Shown one piece after another: positions 1-6,041 of a stretch of DNA of 7,436 nucleotides. The notes below the pieces were generated by a model, which did no database searches, was not told where the DNA came from, and saw only the letters and a program-made list of their open reading frames with translations. A program made the translations under genes and the position numbers. This DNA comes from Albimonas sp051747505 (GTDB lineage Bacteria > Pseudomonadota > Alphaproteobacteria > Rhodobacterales > Rhodobacteraceae): NCBI GenBank assembly GCA_051747505.1, contig JBNJGE010000169.1, positions 1 to 7,436 of the forward strand, written 5' to 3'. Positions within the stretch are counted from its first letter, which is position 1. Every line of letters begins with the position of its first letter.

Positions 1-74
1 ACTTCCATCTCGAGGAGCTGAAGAAGCAGCGCCTCGCCCTGCTCGACGAGATCAAGGGCCTGCTCGCCGCGTGA
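1..74 (+). CDS. C-terminal end of a small helical protein, YdcH/DUF465-like (partial)
   Basis: Only the last 23 residues are in the window; the reading phase begins at base 3 and stops at TGA 72-74. The visible tail is a charged, leucine-rich amphipathic helix containing ELKKQRLALLDEIKGLL. This resembles the end of the small two-helix YdcH/DUF465 proteins, where a Lys/Arg-rich segment leads into an LKDEI-type motif. Proteins of that family are short, coiled-coil-like and cytoplasmic, and their role is poorly known. The next gene on the same strand starts 34 bp downstream, so co-transcription is possible. With so few residues the family call is a resemblance only; any protein ending in a charged helix could look similar. 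That a real gene ends here is more certain than its family. Confidence 0.5.
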   Translation, partial: FHLEELKKQRLALLDEIKGLLAA

Positions 75-82
75 CGCCGGAC

Positions 83-122
83 GCGGCGCGGGGCCCGGAA
101 AGGAGCCCATGCCCCGCGCCGC
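83..122 (+). promoter_or_regulatory. Perfect 11-bp hairpin enclosing the RBS and start codon of the 97-aa gene
   Basis: Bases 83-93 (GCGGCGCGGGG) and 112-122 (CCCCGCGCCGC) are exact reverse complements, giving 11 uninterrupted Watson-Crick pairs, 10 of them within an all-G/C stretch that extends right to the loop. The 18-nt loop (94-111) holds the purine-rich Shine-Dalgarno AAAGGAG (99-105) and ends with the ATG (109-111). The 3' arm is codons 2-5. The upstream gene stops at 74, so a ribosome terminating there would overlap the base of the stem. This geometry could limit or couple translation of the downstream gene. The pairing is seen directly; a regulatory role is inferred. Confidence 0.45.
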
Positions 123-402
123 TGTCATTTTCGCCGCCGCCCTGGCGCTCGCCAACGCCGATCAAACCCGGGCGGGCGAGCGTCCCGTGCGCGATCCCAG
201 CCCGATCACCCCGGAGAGCGTGACGGCGCTGTGCTACCATGACGGTCTGGCCTACAGCGAAGGGGCGATGCTGCGCGTGGCCCTTCCCGACGTGACCTCG
301 GAAGCTGCGGAAGGCGGCGCGATCCGCCGCGAGGGCGTGCTGCATTGCCGGCGGGTGGACGGCGCACTGCGCTGGAGCCTGATCTGGAAGCCCGCGCGCT
401 GA
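109..402 (+). CDS. Small exported two-cysteine protein, DUF1496/YnjH-like
   Basis: This gene encodes 97 residues of unknown function. The N-terminus looks like a short signal peptide: Arg3, a hydrophobic Ala/Leu-rich stretch at about 4-15, and a likely cleavage after Ala-Asn-Ala at 15-17, so the mature protein should be periplasmic or secreted. It has two cysteines, Cys42 and Cys80, able to form a disulfide. The pattern Cys-Tyr-x-Asp-Gly-x-Ala-Tyr-Ser-Glu-Gly-Ala (42-53), followed by Gly-Val-Leu-His-Cys (76-80) and a Trp, recalls the small DUF1496 (YnjH-type) proteins; I recall this rather than having searched it. The ATG is preceded by AAAGGAG only 3 nt away, an unusually short spacing, and lies within a strong hairpin. 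The gene ends 4 bp from the stop of a convergent lipoprotein gene. No reaction can be assigned. Confidence 0.75.
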   Translation: MPRAAVIFAAALALANADQTRAGERPVRDPSPITPESVTALCYHDGLAYSEGAMLRVALPDVTSEAAEGGAIRREGVLHCRRVDGALRWSLIWKPAR

Positions 403-406
403 CGTC

Positions 407-604
407 TCACCGCCCCGCCGGTCTCGGCGGGGGCAGCCAGCGGATGATATCCAGCACATGCTCATAGTCGGGCGAAAGCTCCGGCCGCTCCGGCCCGGTC
501 TCGGCCGGGGCGATCTCGGCGTCAGGCCCCGGTGCGGGCCGGGGCGGCGCGCAGGCCGCCAGAAGGGCGGCGATCGGAAGCAGTGAGGCAAGCGCGCGGC
601 GCAT
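407..604 (-). CDS. Small putative lipoprotein, 65 aa
   Basis: The start at 604 is backed by GGAAGG seven nt upstream (complement of 612-617). Residues 1-18 form a lipoprotein signal: Arg2-Arg3, a hydrophobic core, and the lipobox Leu-Ala-Ala-Cys with Cys18 as the lipidated residue. Ala follows the cysteine and no Asp is at +2, so outer-membrane sorting is expected by the usual rule. The mature part is only about 48 residues: a Pro/Ala/Glu-rich linker, then a short conserved-looking segment (Pro-Asp-Tyr-Glu-His-Val-Leu-Asp-Ile-Ile-Arg-Trp-Leu-Pro) near the C-terminus. I do not recognise a family. It lies 66 bp downstream of the GlcG-like gene on the same strand and could share its transcript or have its own promoter. 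Its last codons overlap a strong inverted repeat that may end transcription of the opposing gene. Confidence 0.7.
   Translation of the reverse strand: MRRALASLLPIAALLAACAPPRPAPGPDAEIAPAETGPERPELSPDYEHVLDIIRWLPPPRPAGR
413..432 (+). terminator. 8-bp GC hairpin just after the 97-aa gene, inside the opposing lipoprotein gene
   Basis: CCCCGCCG (413-420), loop GTCT (421-424) and CGGCGGGG (425-432) form a perfect 8-bp stem with a tetraloop. It begins 11 nt after the stop of the 97-aa gene, the usual place for an intrinsic terminator. It lacks a T-tract, so it is either a GC-rich atypical terminator, an end-protecting structure or a coding coincidence. The same bases encode the Pro/Arg/Gly-rich C-terminus of the convergent lipoprotein. 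Stem seen; function inferred. Confidence 0.4.
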
Positions 605-670
605 GGGCGGACCTTCCCGGAGGGCGGGACGATCCGAGCCTCCGCCCCCCGCCCCGCAGCGTCAAGCGCC

Positions 671-1099
671 TCAGGCCTCGCCGAGCAGGCCCGCCGCCTG
701 CGCCCCCGCCAGCGCGGCGGCCTCATCATTGTCCGAAGCGTCGCCGGAGACGCCCACGGCGCCGATGACCGGCCCGCCCTCGCGCTCGCGCAGAAGGACG
801 CCGCCGGGCACGGGCACCATGCCCCCGCCCAGCGCGCCGTTGGCCGCGGCGATGAAGTAGGCCTGGGCTTCGGCGCGGGCCATCTGCGCGCGCCCGCCCA
901 TGCCCAGCATCACCGCGCCATGCGCCTTGCCCGACGCGATCTCGAAGCGCCCGGGCGAGGCGCCGTCCTGCCGCTCGAAGGCCACCAGCCGGCCGCCCGC
1001 GTCCAGCACCGCGACGGCGAGAGGCTTGAACCCTTCCCCCGCCGCCTTCTCGAAGGCTCCGGCAACGATCTTCCGCGCCTGCTCGATCGAAAGCGCCAT
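671..1099 (-). CDS. GlcG/HbpS-family (DUF336) protein
   Basis: This gene encodes 142 residues, typical for the GlcG/HbpS (DUF336) fold. Family landmarks are visible: the early helix (Leu-Ser-Ile-Glu-Gln-Ala, 3-8), the strand segment LAVAVLDAGGRLVAFERQDG (27-46), and the C-terminal block with Gly-Gly-Val-Leu-Leu at 99-103, Ile-Gly-Ala-Val-Gly-Val-Ser-Gly-Asp at 112-120 and Asp-Asn-Asp-Glu-Ala-Ala-Ala-Leu-Ala-Gly at 123-132. Members include haem-binding HbpS and E. coli GlcG of the glycolate operon, whose biochemical role is unsettled; haem binding should not be assumed here. No signal peptide is visible, so it is probably cytoplasmic. Its ATG overlaps the TGA of glcB as TGATG, with a G-rich SD-like stretch just upstream, which implies translational coupling. 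An in-frame GTG one codon earlier (1102) is possible but less likely. A link to glyoxylate or glycolate metabolism is inferred from the neighbour. Confidence 0.88.
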   Translation of the reverse strand: MALSIEQARKIVAGAFEKAAGEGFKPLAVAVLDAGGRLVAFERQDGASPGRFEIASGKAHGAVMLGMGGRAQMARAEAQAYFIAAANGALGGGMVPVPGGVLLREREGGPVIGAVGVSGDASDNDEAAALAGAQAAGLLGEA

Positions 1100-3255
1100 C
1101 ACGCCCCCTCCCGCTTGATCCGCTTGTGCTCCAGCCGGCGCGCATGCAGCACCGGCTCCGTGTAGCCCGAGGGCAGCTCCGCGCCCTTGAAGACCAGGTC
1201 GCAGGCGGCCATGAAAGCCGGCCCGCCATAGGTCGGCGCCATGGGCTCGTAGGTCTTGTCGTCGGCGTTCTGGCGGTCCACGACCTTGGCCATCCGCTTC
1301 ATGGTCTCCATGACCTGATCGCGGCTGACCACGCCATGCTCCAGCCAGTTGGCGATGTGCTGGGAGCTGATCCGGCAGGTCGCCCGGTCCTCCATCAGCG
1401 CCACGTCGTTGATGTCGGGCACCTTGGAGCAGCCGACCCCGTGGTCCACCCAGCGCACCACGTATCCCAGGATACCCTGGGCGTTGTTCTCGACCTCCTG
1501 GCGCAGCTCGTCCTCAGACCAGTTGGGCCGGTCGGCGAGCGGAATGGTCAGGATGTCGTCGAGCTTCACGCGCCGCCCGCCGGCCGCGATCTCCTTCTGA
1601 CGGGCCAGCACGTCCACCTGGTGGTAGTGCACCGCGTGCAGGGTGGCGGCCGTGGGGCTCGGCACCCAGGCGCAGTTGGCGCCGGCCTGCGGGTGGCCGA
1701 TCTTCTGCTCCAGCATGTCGTGCATCAGGTCGGGCATCGCCCACATGCCCTTGCCGATCTGCGCGCGCCCGCGCAGCCCGCAGGCGAGGCCGGCGTCCAC
1801 GTTCCAGTCCTCGTAGGCCAGGATCCAGGGTTGGCGCTTCATGTCCGCCTTGCGCACCATCGGCCCGGCCTGCATCGAGGTGTGGATCTCGTCGCCCGTG
1901 CGGTCCAGGAAGCCGGTGTTGATGAAGCACACCCGGTCCTTCGCGGCCCGGATGCATTCCTTGAGGTTGACGGTCGTGCGCCGCTCCTCGTCCATGATGC
2001 CCATCTTGACCGTGTCGGGCGCGAGGCCGAGGACCTGCTCCACCTTGTCGAAGACGGAGGCGACATAGGCCACCTCGTCGGGCCCGTGCATCTTCGGGCA
2101 GACGACATAGACCGAGCCCGTGCGCGAGTTCACGCCCGTGTCGTGCTTGGCGCAGAGCACGGTGACCATCGCGTCCAGCGCCTGCTCCTGGATCTCGTTC
2201 CCGTCGCGGTCCAGCACCGCGGGCGTGGTCATCAGCAGCCCGACATTGCGCACCAGCATCAGGGAGCGGCCGTGCAGCGCGATCTCGCGCCCGTCCGGCG
2301 CGGTGTATTTCCGGTCGCCCTCCAGCACGCGGGTGAAGGCCTCGTTCCCCTTCTCCACATGCTCCTTGAGGTCGCCCCGCATGAGGCCGAGCCAGTTGCG
2401 GTAGGCGAGCGTCTTGTCGTCCGCGTCCACCGTGGCGACGGAGTCCTCGCAGTCCATGATGGAGGAGACCGCCGACTCCATCATCACGTCCGACACGCCC
2501 GCCGGGTCGTCCCGCCCGATCCGGTCGGTCGGGTCGATCGTGATCTCCACATGCAGCCCGTTGCGCCGCAGCAGGATCGCGCTCGGCGCCTCCGGCGCGC
2601 CCGCGTAGCCCGCGAACTGGCCCGGATCGGCCAGCCCGGTGTCGCCCTCGCCCGTCCGGCAGATCAGCGCGTCGCCCTCGACCACATAGCCGGTCACGTC
2701 CTTGTGGGAGCCGCCCGCCAGCGGCGCGCTCTCGTCCAGGAAGGCCTTGGCCCAGGCGATCACCCGCGCGCCGCGATGCGGGTCGTAGCCCCCGCCCTTC
2801 GGCAGGTCCCCCAGCGCGTCCGTGCCGTAGAGCGCGTCGTAGAGCGAGCCCCAGCGCGCGTTCGCCGCGTTCAGCGCGTAGCGCGCGTTCGTCACCGGCA
2901 CCACGAGCTGCGGCCCCGGCACCTCCGCGATCTCGCGATCGACGTTCTCGGTCTCGACCTCGAAGTCCGGCCCCTCGGGGACGAGGTAGCCGATCTCCTC
3001 CAGCAGCCTGCGGTACTCGGCCGTGTCCCGGTCCTGCCCCCGCCGCGCCCGGTGCCAGTCGTCCAGGGTCTTCTGGATCTCCTCGCGCCGGGCCAGCAGC
3101 TCGCGGTTGCGCGGGCCCATCTCGTGGACGATGTCCGACAGCCCCTGCCAGAACGCGCGGCCCTCGACGCCCGAGCCGGGCAGCGCCTCGCTCTCGATGA
3201 AATCGTACAGCGGCCTGGCCACCTTCAGACCGAAGACCTCGATGCGTTCGGACAT
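1099..3255 (-). CDS. glcB: Malate synthase G
   Basis: Malate synthase G condenses glyoxylate with acetyl-CoA to give malate and CoA, using Mg2+, in the cytosol. It completes the glyoxylate shunt or glycolate assimilation. The 718 residues match the roughly 720 of the single-chain G isoform and exceed the shorter A isoform. Catalytic landmarks are intact: Cys-Glu-Asp-Ser-Val-Ala-Thr-Val-Asp-Ala at 269-278; Arg336 in Leu-Val-Arg-Asn-Val-Gly; Glu423 in MDEERRT and Asp451 in GFLDRTGDE as the metal ligands (Glu427 and Asp455 in E. coli numbering); Cys609 in GCSKVPD; and the general base Asp623 in MEDRAT (Asp631 in E. coli). The start at 3255 has AGGAGG seven nt upstream (complement of 3263-3268). 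The gene overlaps the GlcG-like gene by one base and is divergent from pepN. No isocitrate lyase, glycolate oxidase or local regulator is in the window, so the source of glyoxylate cannot be read here. Confidence 0.97.
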   Translation of the reverse strand: MSERIEVFGLKVARPLYDFIESEALPGSGVEGRAFWQGLSDIVHEMGPRNRELLARREEIQKTLDDWHRARRGQDRDTAEYRRLLEEIGYLVPEGPDFEVETENVDREIAEVPGPQLVVPVTNARYALNAANARWGSLYDALYGTDALGDLPKGGGYDPHRGARVIAWAKAFLDESAPLAGGSHKDVTGYVVEGDALICRTGEGDTGLADPGQFAGYAGAPEAPSAILLRRNGLHVEITIDPTDRIGRDDPAGVSDVMMESAVSSIMDCEDSVATVDADDKTLAYRNWLGLMRGDLKEHVEKGNEAFTRVLEGDRKYTAPDGREIALHGRSLMLVRNVGLLMTTPAVLDRDGNEIQEQALDAMVTVLCAKHDTGVNSRTGSVYVVCPKMHGPDEVAYVASVFDKVEQVLGLAPDTVKMGIMDEERRTTVNLKECIRAAKDRVCFINTGFLDRTGDEIHTSMQAGPMVRKADMKRQPWILAYEDWNVDAGLACGLRGRAQIGKGMWAMPDLMHDMLEQKIGHPQAGANCAWVPSPTAATLHAVHYHQVDVLARQKEIAAGGRRVKLDDILTIPLADRPNWSEDELRQEVENNAQGILGYVVRWVDHGVGCSKVPDINDVALMEDRATCRISSQHIANWLEHGVVSRDQVMETMKRMAKVVDRQNADDKTYEPMAPTYGGPAFMAACDLVFKGAELPSGYTEPVLHARRLEHKRIKREGA

Positions 3256-3279
3256 GGCCTGCCCTCCTGTTCCCTTGTC

Positions 3280-3291
3280 GCGCTTTCGCGC
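3280..3291 (-). promoter_or_regulatory. Small GAAA-loop hairpin in the glcB leader
   Basis: On the - strand this reads GCGC-GAAA-GCGC, a 4-bp stem closed by a GNRA-type tetraloop, 25-36 nt upstream of the glcB ATG and just before its Shine-Dalgarno. The same bases can also be read as a CGCG-AAAG-CGCG dyad shifted by one. It could be a stabilising element in the mRNA leader or a small operator, or it could be chance in GC-rich DNA. No clear -10/-35 pair could be placed for glcB around it. Confidence 0.25.
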
Positions 3292-3343
3292 ATAGATGAC
3301 CTTGCGGCGCGGCCACCGCTACAGCCTGCGGGCGGTCATTTCA

Positions 3344-3363
3344 CAGGGCGGAACCGCGCCCTG
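3344..3363. repeat. 7-bp inverted repeat between glcB and pepN
   Basis: CAGGGCG (3344-3350) and CGCCCTG (3357-3363) are perfect reverse complements separated by 6 nt. Outer arms GGCGG (3331-3335) and CCGCC (3364-3368) can extend the stem past an 8-nt bulge. The repeat lies 62-81 bp upstream of the pepN ATG in the 169-bp divergent spacer, so it may be an operator serving one or both promoters, or a leader hairpin for pepN. No convincing sigma-70-type hexamers were placed in this spacer. Confidence 0.3.
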
Positions 3364-3424
3364 CCGCCTTGCGCCGCACCCCCGCGTCGGCAGGATACGC
3401 CCGGCCAGCGAGAAGGAGAGCCTC

Positions 3425-5986
3425 ATGCGCCCAGACGCCGCCCCCAGCCCCGTGCGCCTCGCCGACTACGCGCCCTCGGCCTGGCGGGCCGAGACCGTGC
3501 GCCTCGTCTTCGATCTCGCCCCGCACGGGACCCGCGTGCGCGCCCGGATCCGGTTCGTCAAGGGCGAAGGCGGCCCGCTGCGGCTCGACGGCCAGAAGCT
3601 GCGCCTGCTCTCCGCCTCCGTCGATGGCCAGGACGCGCTGCCGCGCATCACGCTCGACCGCGACGGCCTGACGCTGGAGGGCGAGCTGCCCGACGCCTTC
3701 GACTGGGAGGCCGAAGTCGAGCTCGACCCCGAGGCCAACACCGAGCTGGAGGGCCTGTACCTGTCGGGCGGCATCTACTGCACCCAGTGCGAGGCCGAGG
3801 GCTTCCGCCGCATCACCTACTTCCCCGACCGCCCGGACGTGATGGCCACCTACTCCGTGCGCATCGAGGCGCCGAAATCCCTGCCCGTCCTGCTCTCCAA
3901 CGGCGAGCCCGGCGAGACCGGCGAGCTGCCGGGCGACCGCCACTTCGCCGAGTGGCACGACCCCTGGCCCAAGCCGTCCTACCTCTTCGCACTGGTCGCC
4001 GGCGATCTCGTCGCGCACCGCGACTCCTTCACGACGCAGTCGGGCAAACCCGTGGATCTCGCCGTCTGGGTGCGCCCGGGAGATGAGGACCGCTGCGCCT
4101 ACGCGATGGACTCGCTCAAACGCGCGATGGCCTGGGACGAGGCCGAATACGGCCGCGAATACGACCTGTCGGTCTTCAACATCGTCGCGGTGGACGACTT
4201 CAACATGGGCGCGATGGAGAACAAGGGGCTGAACATCTTCAACTCCCGCTACGTCCTCGCCAGCCCCGAGACGGCGACGGACACCGACTACGAGATGATC
4301 GAGTCGATCATCGCCCACGAGTACTTCCACAACTGGACGGGCAACCGCATCACCTGCCGCGACTGGTTCCAGCTCTGTCTCAAGGAGGGGCTGACGGTCT
4401 TCCGAGACCAGCAGTTCTCCGCCCATGAGCGCTCCCCCGCCGTCCAGCGCATCTCCGACGTCAAACGCCTGCGCTCCCGCCAGTTCCGCGAGGACGCGGG
4501 CCCCCTCGCGCACCCCGTGCGGCCAGAAGAATTCATCGAGATCAACAACTTCTACACCGCGACAGTCTACGAGAAGGGGGCCGAGATCATCGGGATGCTT
4601 CGCCGCCTTGTCGGTCCCGACGTCTATCGCAGGGCGCTCGACCTCTATTTCGAGCGGCACGACGGCCAGGCCTGCACCATCGAGGACTGGCTGGAGGTCT
4701 TCGAGGACGCCTCCGGTCGGGATCTTTCGCAGTTCAAGCGCTGGTATTCGCAGGCCGGCACGCCCCGCATCGAGGTTTCCGAGGACTGGTCCGGGGGACG
4801 CTACGCCCTGACCCTGCGCCAACGCACGCCGCCCACGCCCGGCCAGCACGACAAGGCGCCCCTGGTCATCCCCGTCGCCTTCGGCCTGCTCGGCTCCGAC
4901 GGACGGGAGCTGGTCAACGCCGATGTGCTGGAGCTCGACGAAGAGGAGAAGACCTGGAAGTGGAGCCTGCCCGAGCGTCCGGTCCCCTCGCTTCTGCGCC
5001 AGTTCTCCGCCCCCGCCATTCTGGAACGGGAGACCTCCCCGGCGGAGCGGGCCTTCCTGCTCGCCCACGACTCCGATCCCTTCAACCGCTGGGAGTCGGC
5101 CCGCGCCATGGCCCTTGACGCGCTCATGGGCGCGGAGCCGGCCGAACCCTTTGTCGAAGCGCTCGGCGCCGCGCTCTCGGACGCCGAGCTCGATCCCGCC
5201 TTCCGCGCCCTTCTCCTCCAGCTCCCCGGCGAGGACGAGATCGCGCGGGAGACCTTCGCCCGCGGCGCGCTGGCCGACCCCGACGGCATCCACGCCGCCT
5301 CCGACGCCCTGCGCGACCGGCTGGCCGAGGCGCTGGAGCCCGAGCTGCGCGGCCTGCGCGAGGCGATGACCGTTCCCGGCCCCTACTCCCCGGATGCCGC
5401 CAGCGCCGGGCGCCGCGCCCTGCGCAACGCCGCGCTCGCCCTGCTGGTCCGCCGCCCCGCCGGCCCGACGCTCGCGCGCGAGCAGGCGCAAGCGCCGAAC
5501 ATGTCCGAGCGCCTTCCGGCCCTCGCCGCCCTTGTCCATTCCGGCGCAGAGGCGGCGGACGCAGCCCTCGCCGACTTCGCGCGGGACTGGGCCAATGACC
5601 CGCTTGTCATGGACAAGTGGCGCACGCTGCAGGCGCTCTCCCCGCAACCGGACGCGCTGGAGCGGGTGCGCGCGCTCTCCCTGGACCCAGAGTTCGCCTG
5701 GAAGACGCCCAACCGCTTCCGCTCGCTGGTCGCGGCCTTCTCCCAGAACCATCCGCGCTTTCACGCGGCCGACGGCTCCGGCTACCGCTTCCTCGCCGAC
5801 TGGCTGATCCGCCTCGACCCCGTGAACCCGCAGACCGCCGCCCGCTGCGCCGGCGCCTTCGAAACCTGGCGTCGCTACGACGAATCCCGGCAGGCGCTGA
5901 TCCGGGCCGAGCTGGAGCGCATCGCCGCGCAGTCGGAACTCAGCCGGGACATGTCCGAGATCGTCGCGCGCATCCTTCAGAGCTGA
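3425..5986 (+). CDS. pepN: Aminopeptidase N, M1 family zinc metallopeptidase
   Basis: PepN removes N-terminal residues from peptides in the cytosol and is a main enzyme of late protein turnover. The 853 residues are close to the 870 of E. coli PepN and similar along the full length. Visible parts are an N-terminal beta domain with the substrate-binding run Gln121-Cys-Glu123-Ala-Glu-Gly-Phe-Arg-Arg; the exopeptidase motif GAMEN at 262-266, preceded by Met261; the zinc site His298-Glu299-x-x-His302 followed 18 residues later by Glu321; the catalytic Tyr382 in TVYEKGAE; and the C-terminal helical domain ending in Arg-Tyr-Asp-x-x-Arg-Gln. All key residues are present. The start at 3425 has AAGGAG six nt upstream (3413-3418) and gives the usual N-terminus (Arg-Leu-Ala-Asp-Tyr near residue 11). 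The in-frame ATG at 3296 has no SD and would add 43 atypical residues. No signal peptide. It is divergent from glcB and convergent with the crotonase-type gene. Confidence 0.97.
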   Translation: MRPDAAPSPVRLADYAPSAWRAETVRLVFDLAPHGTRVRARIRFVKGEGGPLRLDGQKLRLLSASVDGQDALPRITLDRDGLTLEGELPDAFDWEAEVELDPEANTELEGLYLSGGIYCTQCEAEGFRRITYFPDRPDVMATYSVRIEAPKSLPVLLSNGEPGETGELPGDRHFAEWHDPWPKPSYLFALVAGDLVAHRDSFTTQSGKPVDLAVWVRPGDEDRCAYAMDSLKRAMAWDEAEYGREYDLSVFNIVAVDDFNMGAMENKGLNIFNSRYVLASPETATDTDYEMIESIIAHEYFHNWTGNRITCRDWFQLCLKEGLTVFRDQQFSAHERSPAVQRISDVKRLRSRQFREDAGPLAHPVRPEEFIEINNFYTATVYEKGAEIIGMLRRLVGPDVYRRALDLYFERHDGQACTIEDWLEVFEDASGRDLSQFKRWYSQAGTPRIEVSEDWSGGRYALTLRQRTPPTPGQHDKAPLVIPVAFGLLGSDGRELVNADVLELDEEEKTWKWSLPERPVPSLLRQFSAPAILERETSPAERAFLLAHDSDPFNRWESARAMALDALMGAEPAEPFVEALGAALSDAELDPAFRALLLQLPGEDEIARETFARGALADPDGIHAASDALRDRLAEALEPELRGLREAMTVPGPYSPDAASAGRRALRNAALALLVRRPAGPTLAREQAQAPNMSERLPALAALVHSGAEAADAALADFARDWANDPLVMDKWRTLQALSPQPDALERVRALSLDPEFAWKTPNRFRSLVAAFSQNHPRFHAADGSGYRFLADWLIRLDPVNPQTAARCAGAFETWRRYDESRQALIRAELERIAAQSELSRDMSEIVARILQS

Positions 5987-5991
5987 GCCGC

Positions 5992-6025
5992 CGGGCGGCC
6001 CCGACGCTCGCGCCGAGGCCGCTCG
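5992..6025. terminator. GC-rich hairpin between convergent pepN and crotonase-type gene
   Basis: Bases 5992-6000 can pair with 6017-6025 as nine pairs (eight Watson-Crick and one G-T), with a 16-nt loop. The core is GCGGCC (5995-6000) against GGCCGC (6017-6022). A competing short stem GCCGC/GCGGC with a 3-nt loop occupies 5987-5999. The hairpin lies in the 55-bp gap, 6 bp after the pepN stop and 17 bp past the end of the opposing gene, where a shared terminator would be expected. Neither side has a T-run, so termination by this element alone is doubtful. Confidence 0.3.
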
Positions 6026-6041
6026 CCGCCCTGCCCCAGCG

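Noticed and set aside
637..665. TTGACG on the - strand (665-660) as a -35 for the small lipoprotein gene
   Set aside because: No -10-like hexamer occurs at 16-19 bp; the spacer is almost pure G/C. The -35 match alone is not enough.
52..729. A 225-codon - strand frame spanning the first small genes
   Set aside because: It crosses a signal-peptide gene and a lipoprotein gene that have their own start signals, and its own product is Arg/Pro-rich without features.
1514..3316. A 600-codon - strand frame overlapping glcB in a different phase
   Set aside because: glcB has all catalytic motifs in its own phase. This frame is Arg/Gly/Ala-rich and is a shadow of it.
3296..3424. Upstream in-frame ATG extending PepN by 43 residues
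   Set aside because: No Shine-Dalgarno precedes it, the added residues do not resemble PepN N-termini, and the ATG at 3425 has a well-spaced AAGGAG.
1126..4086. A 986-codon open frame on the + strand, antisense to glcB and running into pepN in another frame
   Set aside because: It is opposite and out of frame to two complete, motif-bearing enzymes. Its translation is rich in Arg, His, Val, Ala and Pro, as expected from reading GC-biased codons backwards, and it has no domain features. Long antisense frames are common at this GC content.
3341..5764. An 807-codon open frame on the - strand, antisense to pepN
   Set aside because: It mirrors the pepN coding frame, has Gly/Ala/Val/Arg-rich low-complexity composition, and has no recognisable motif.
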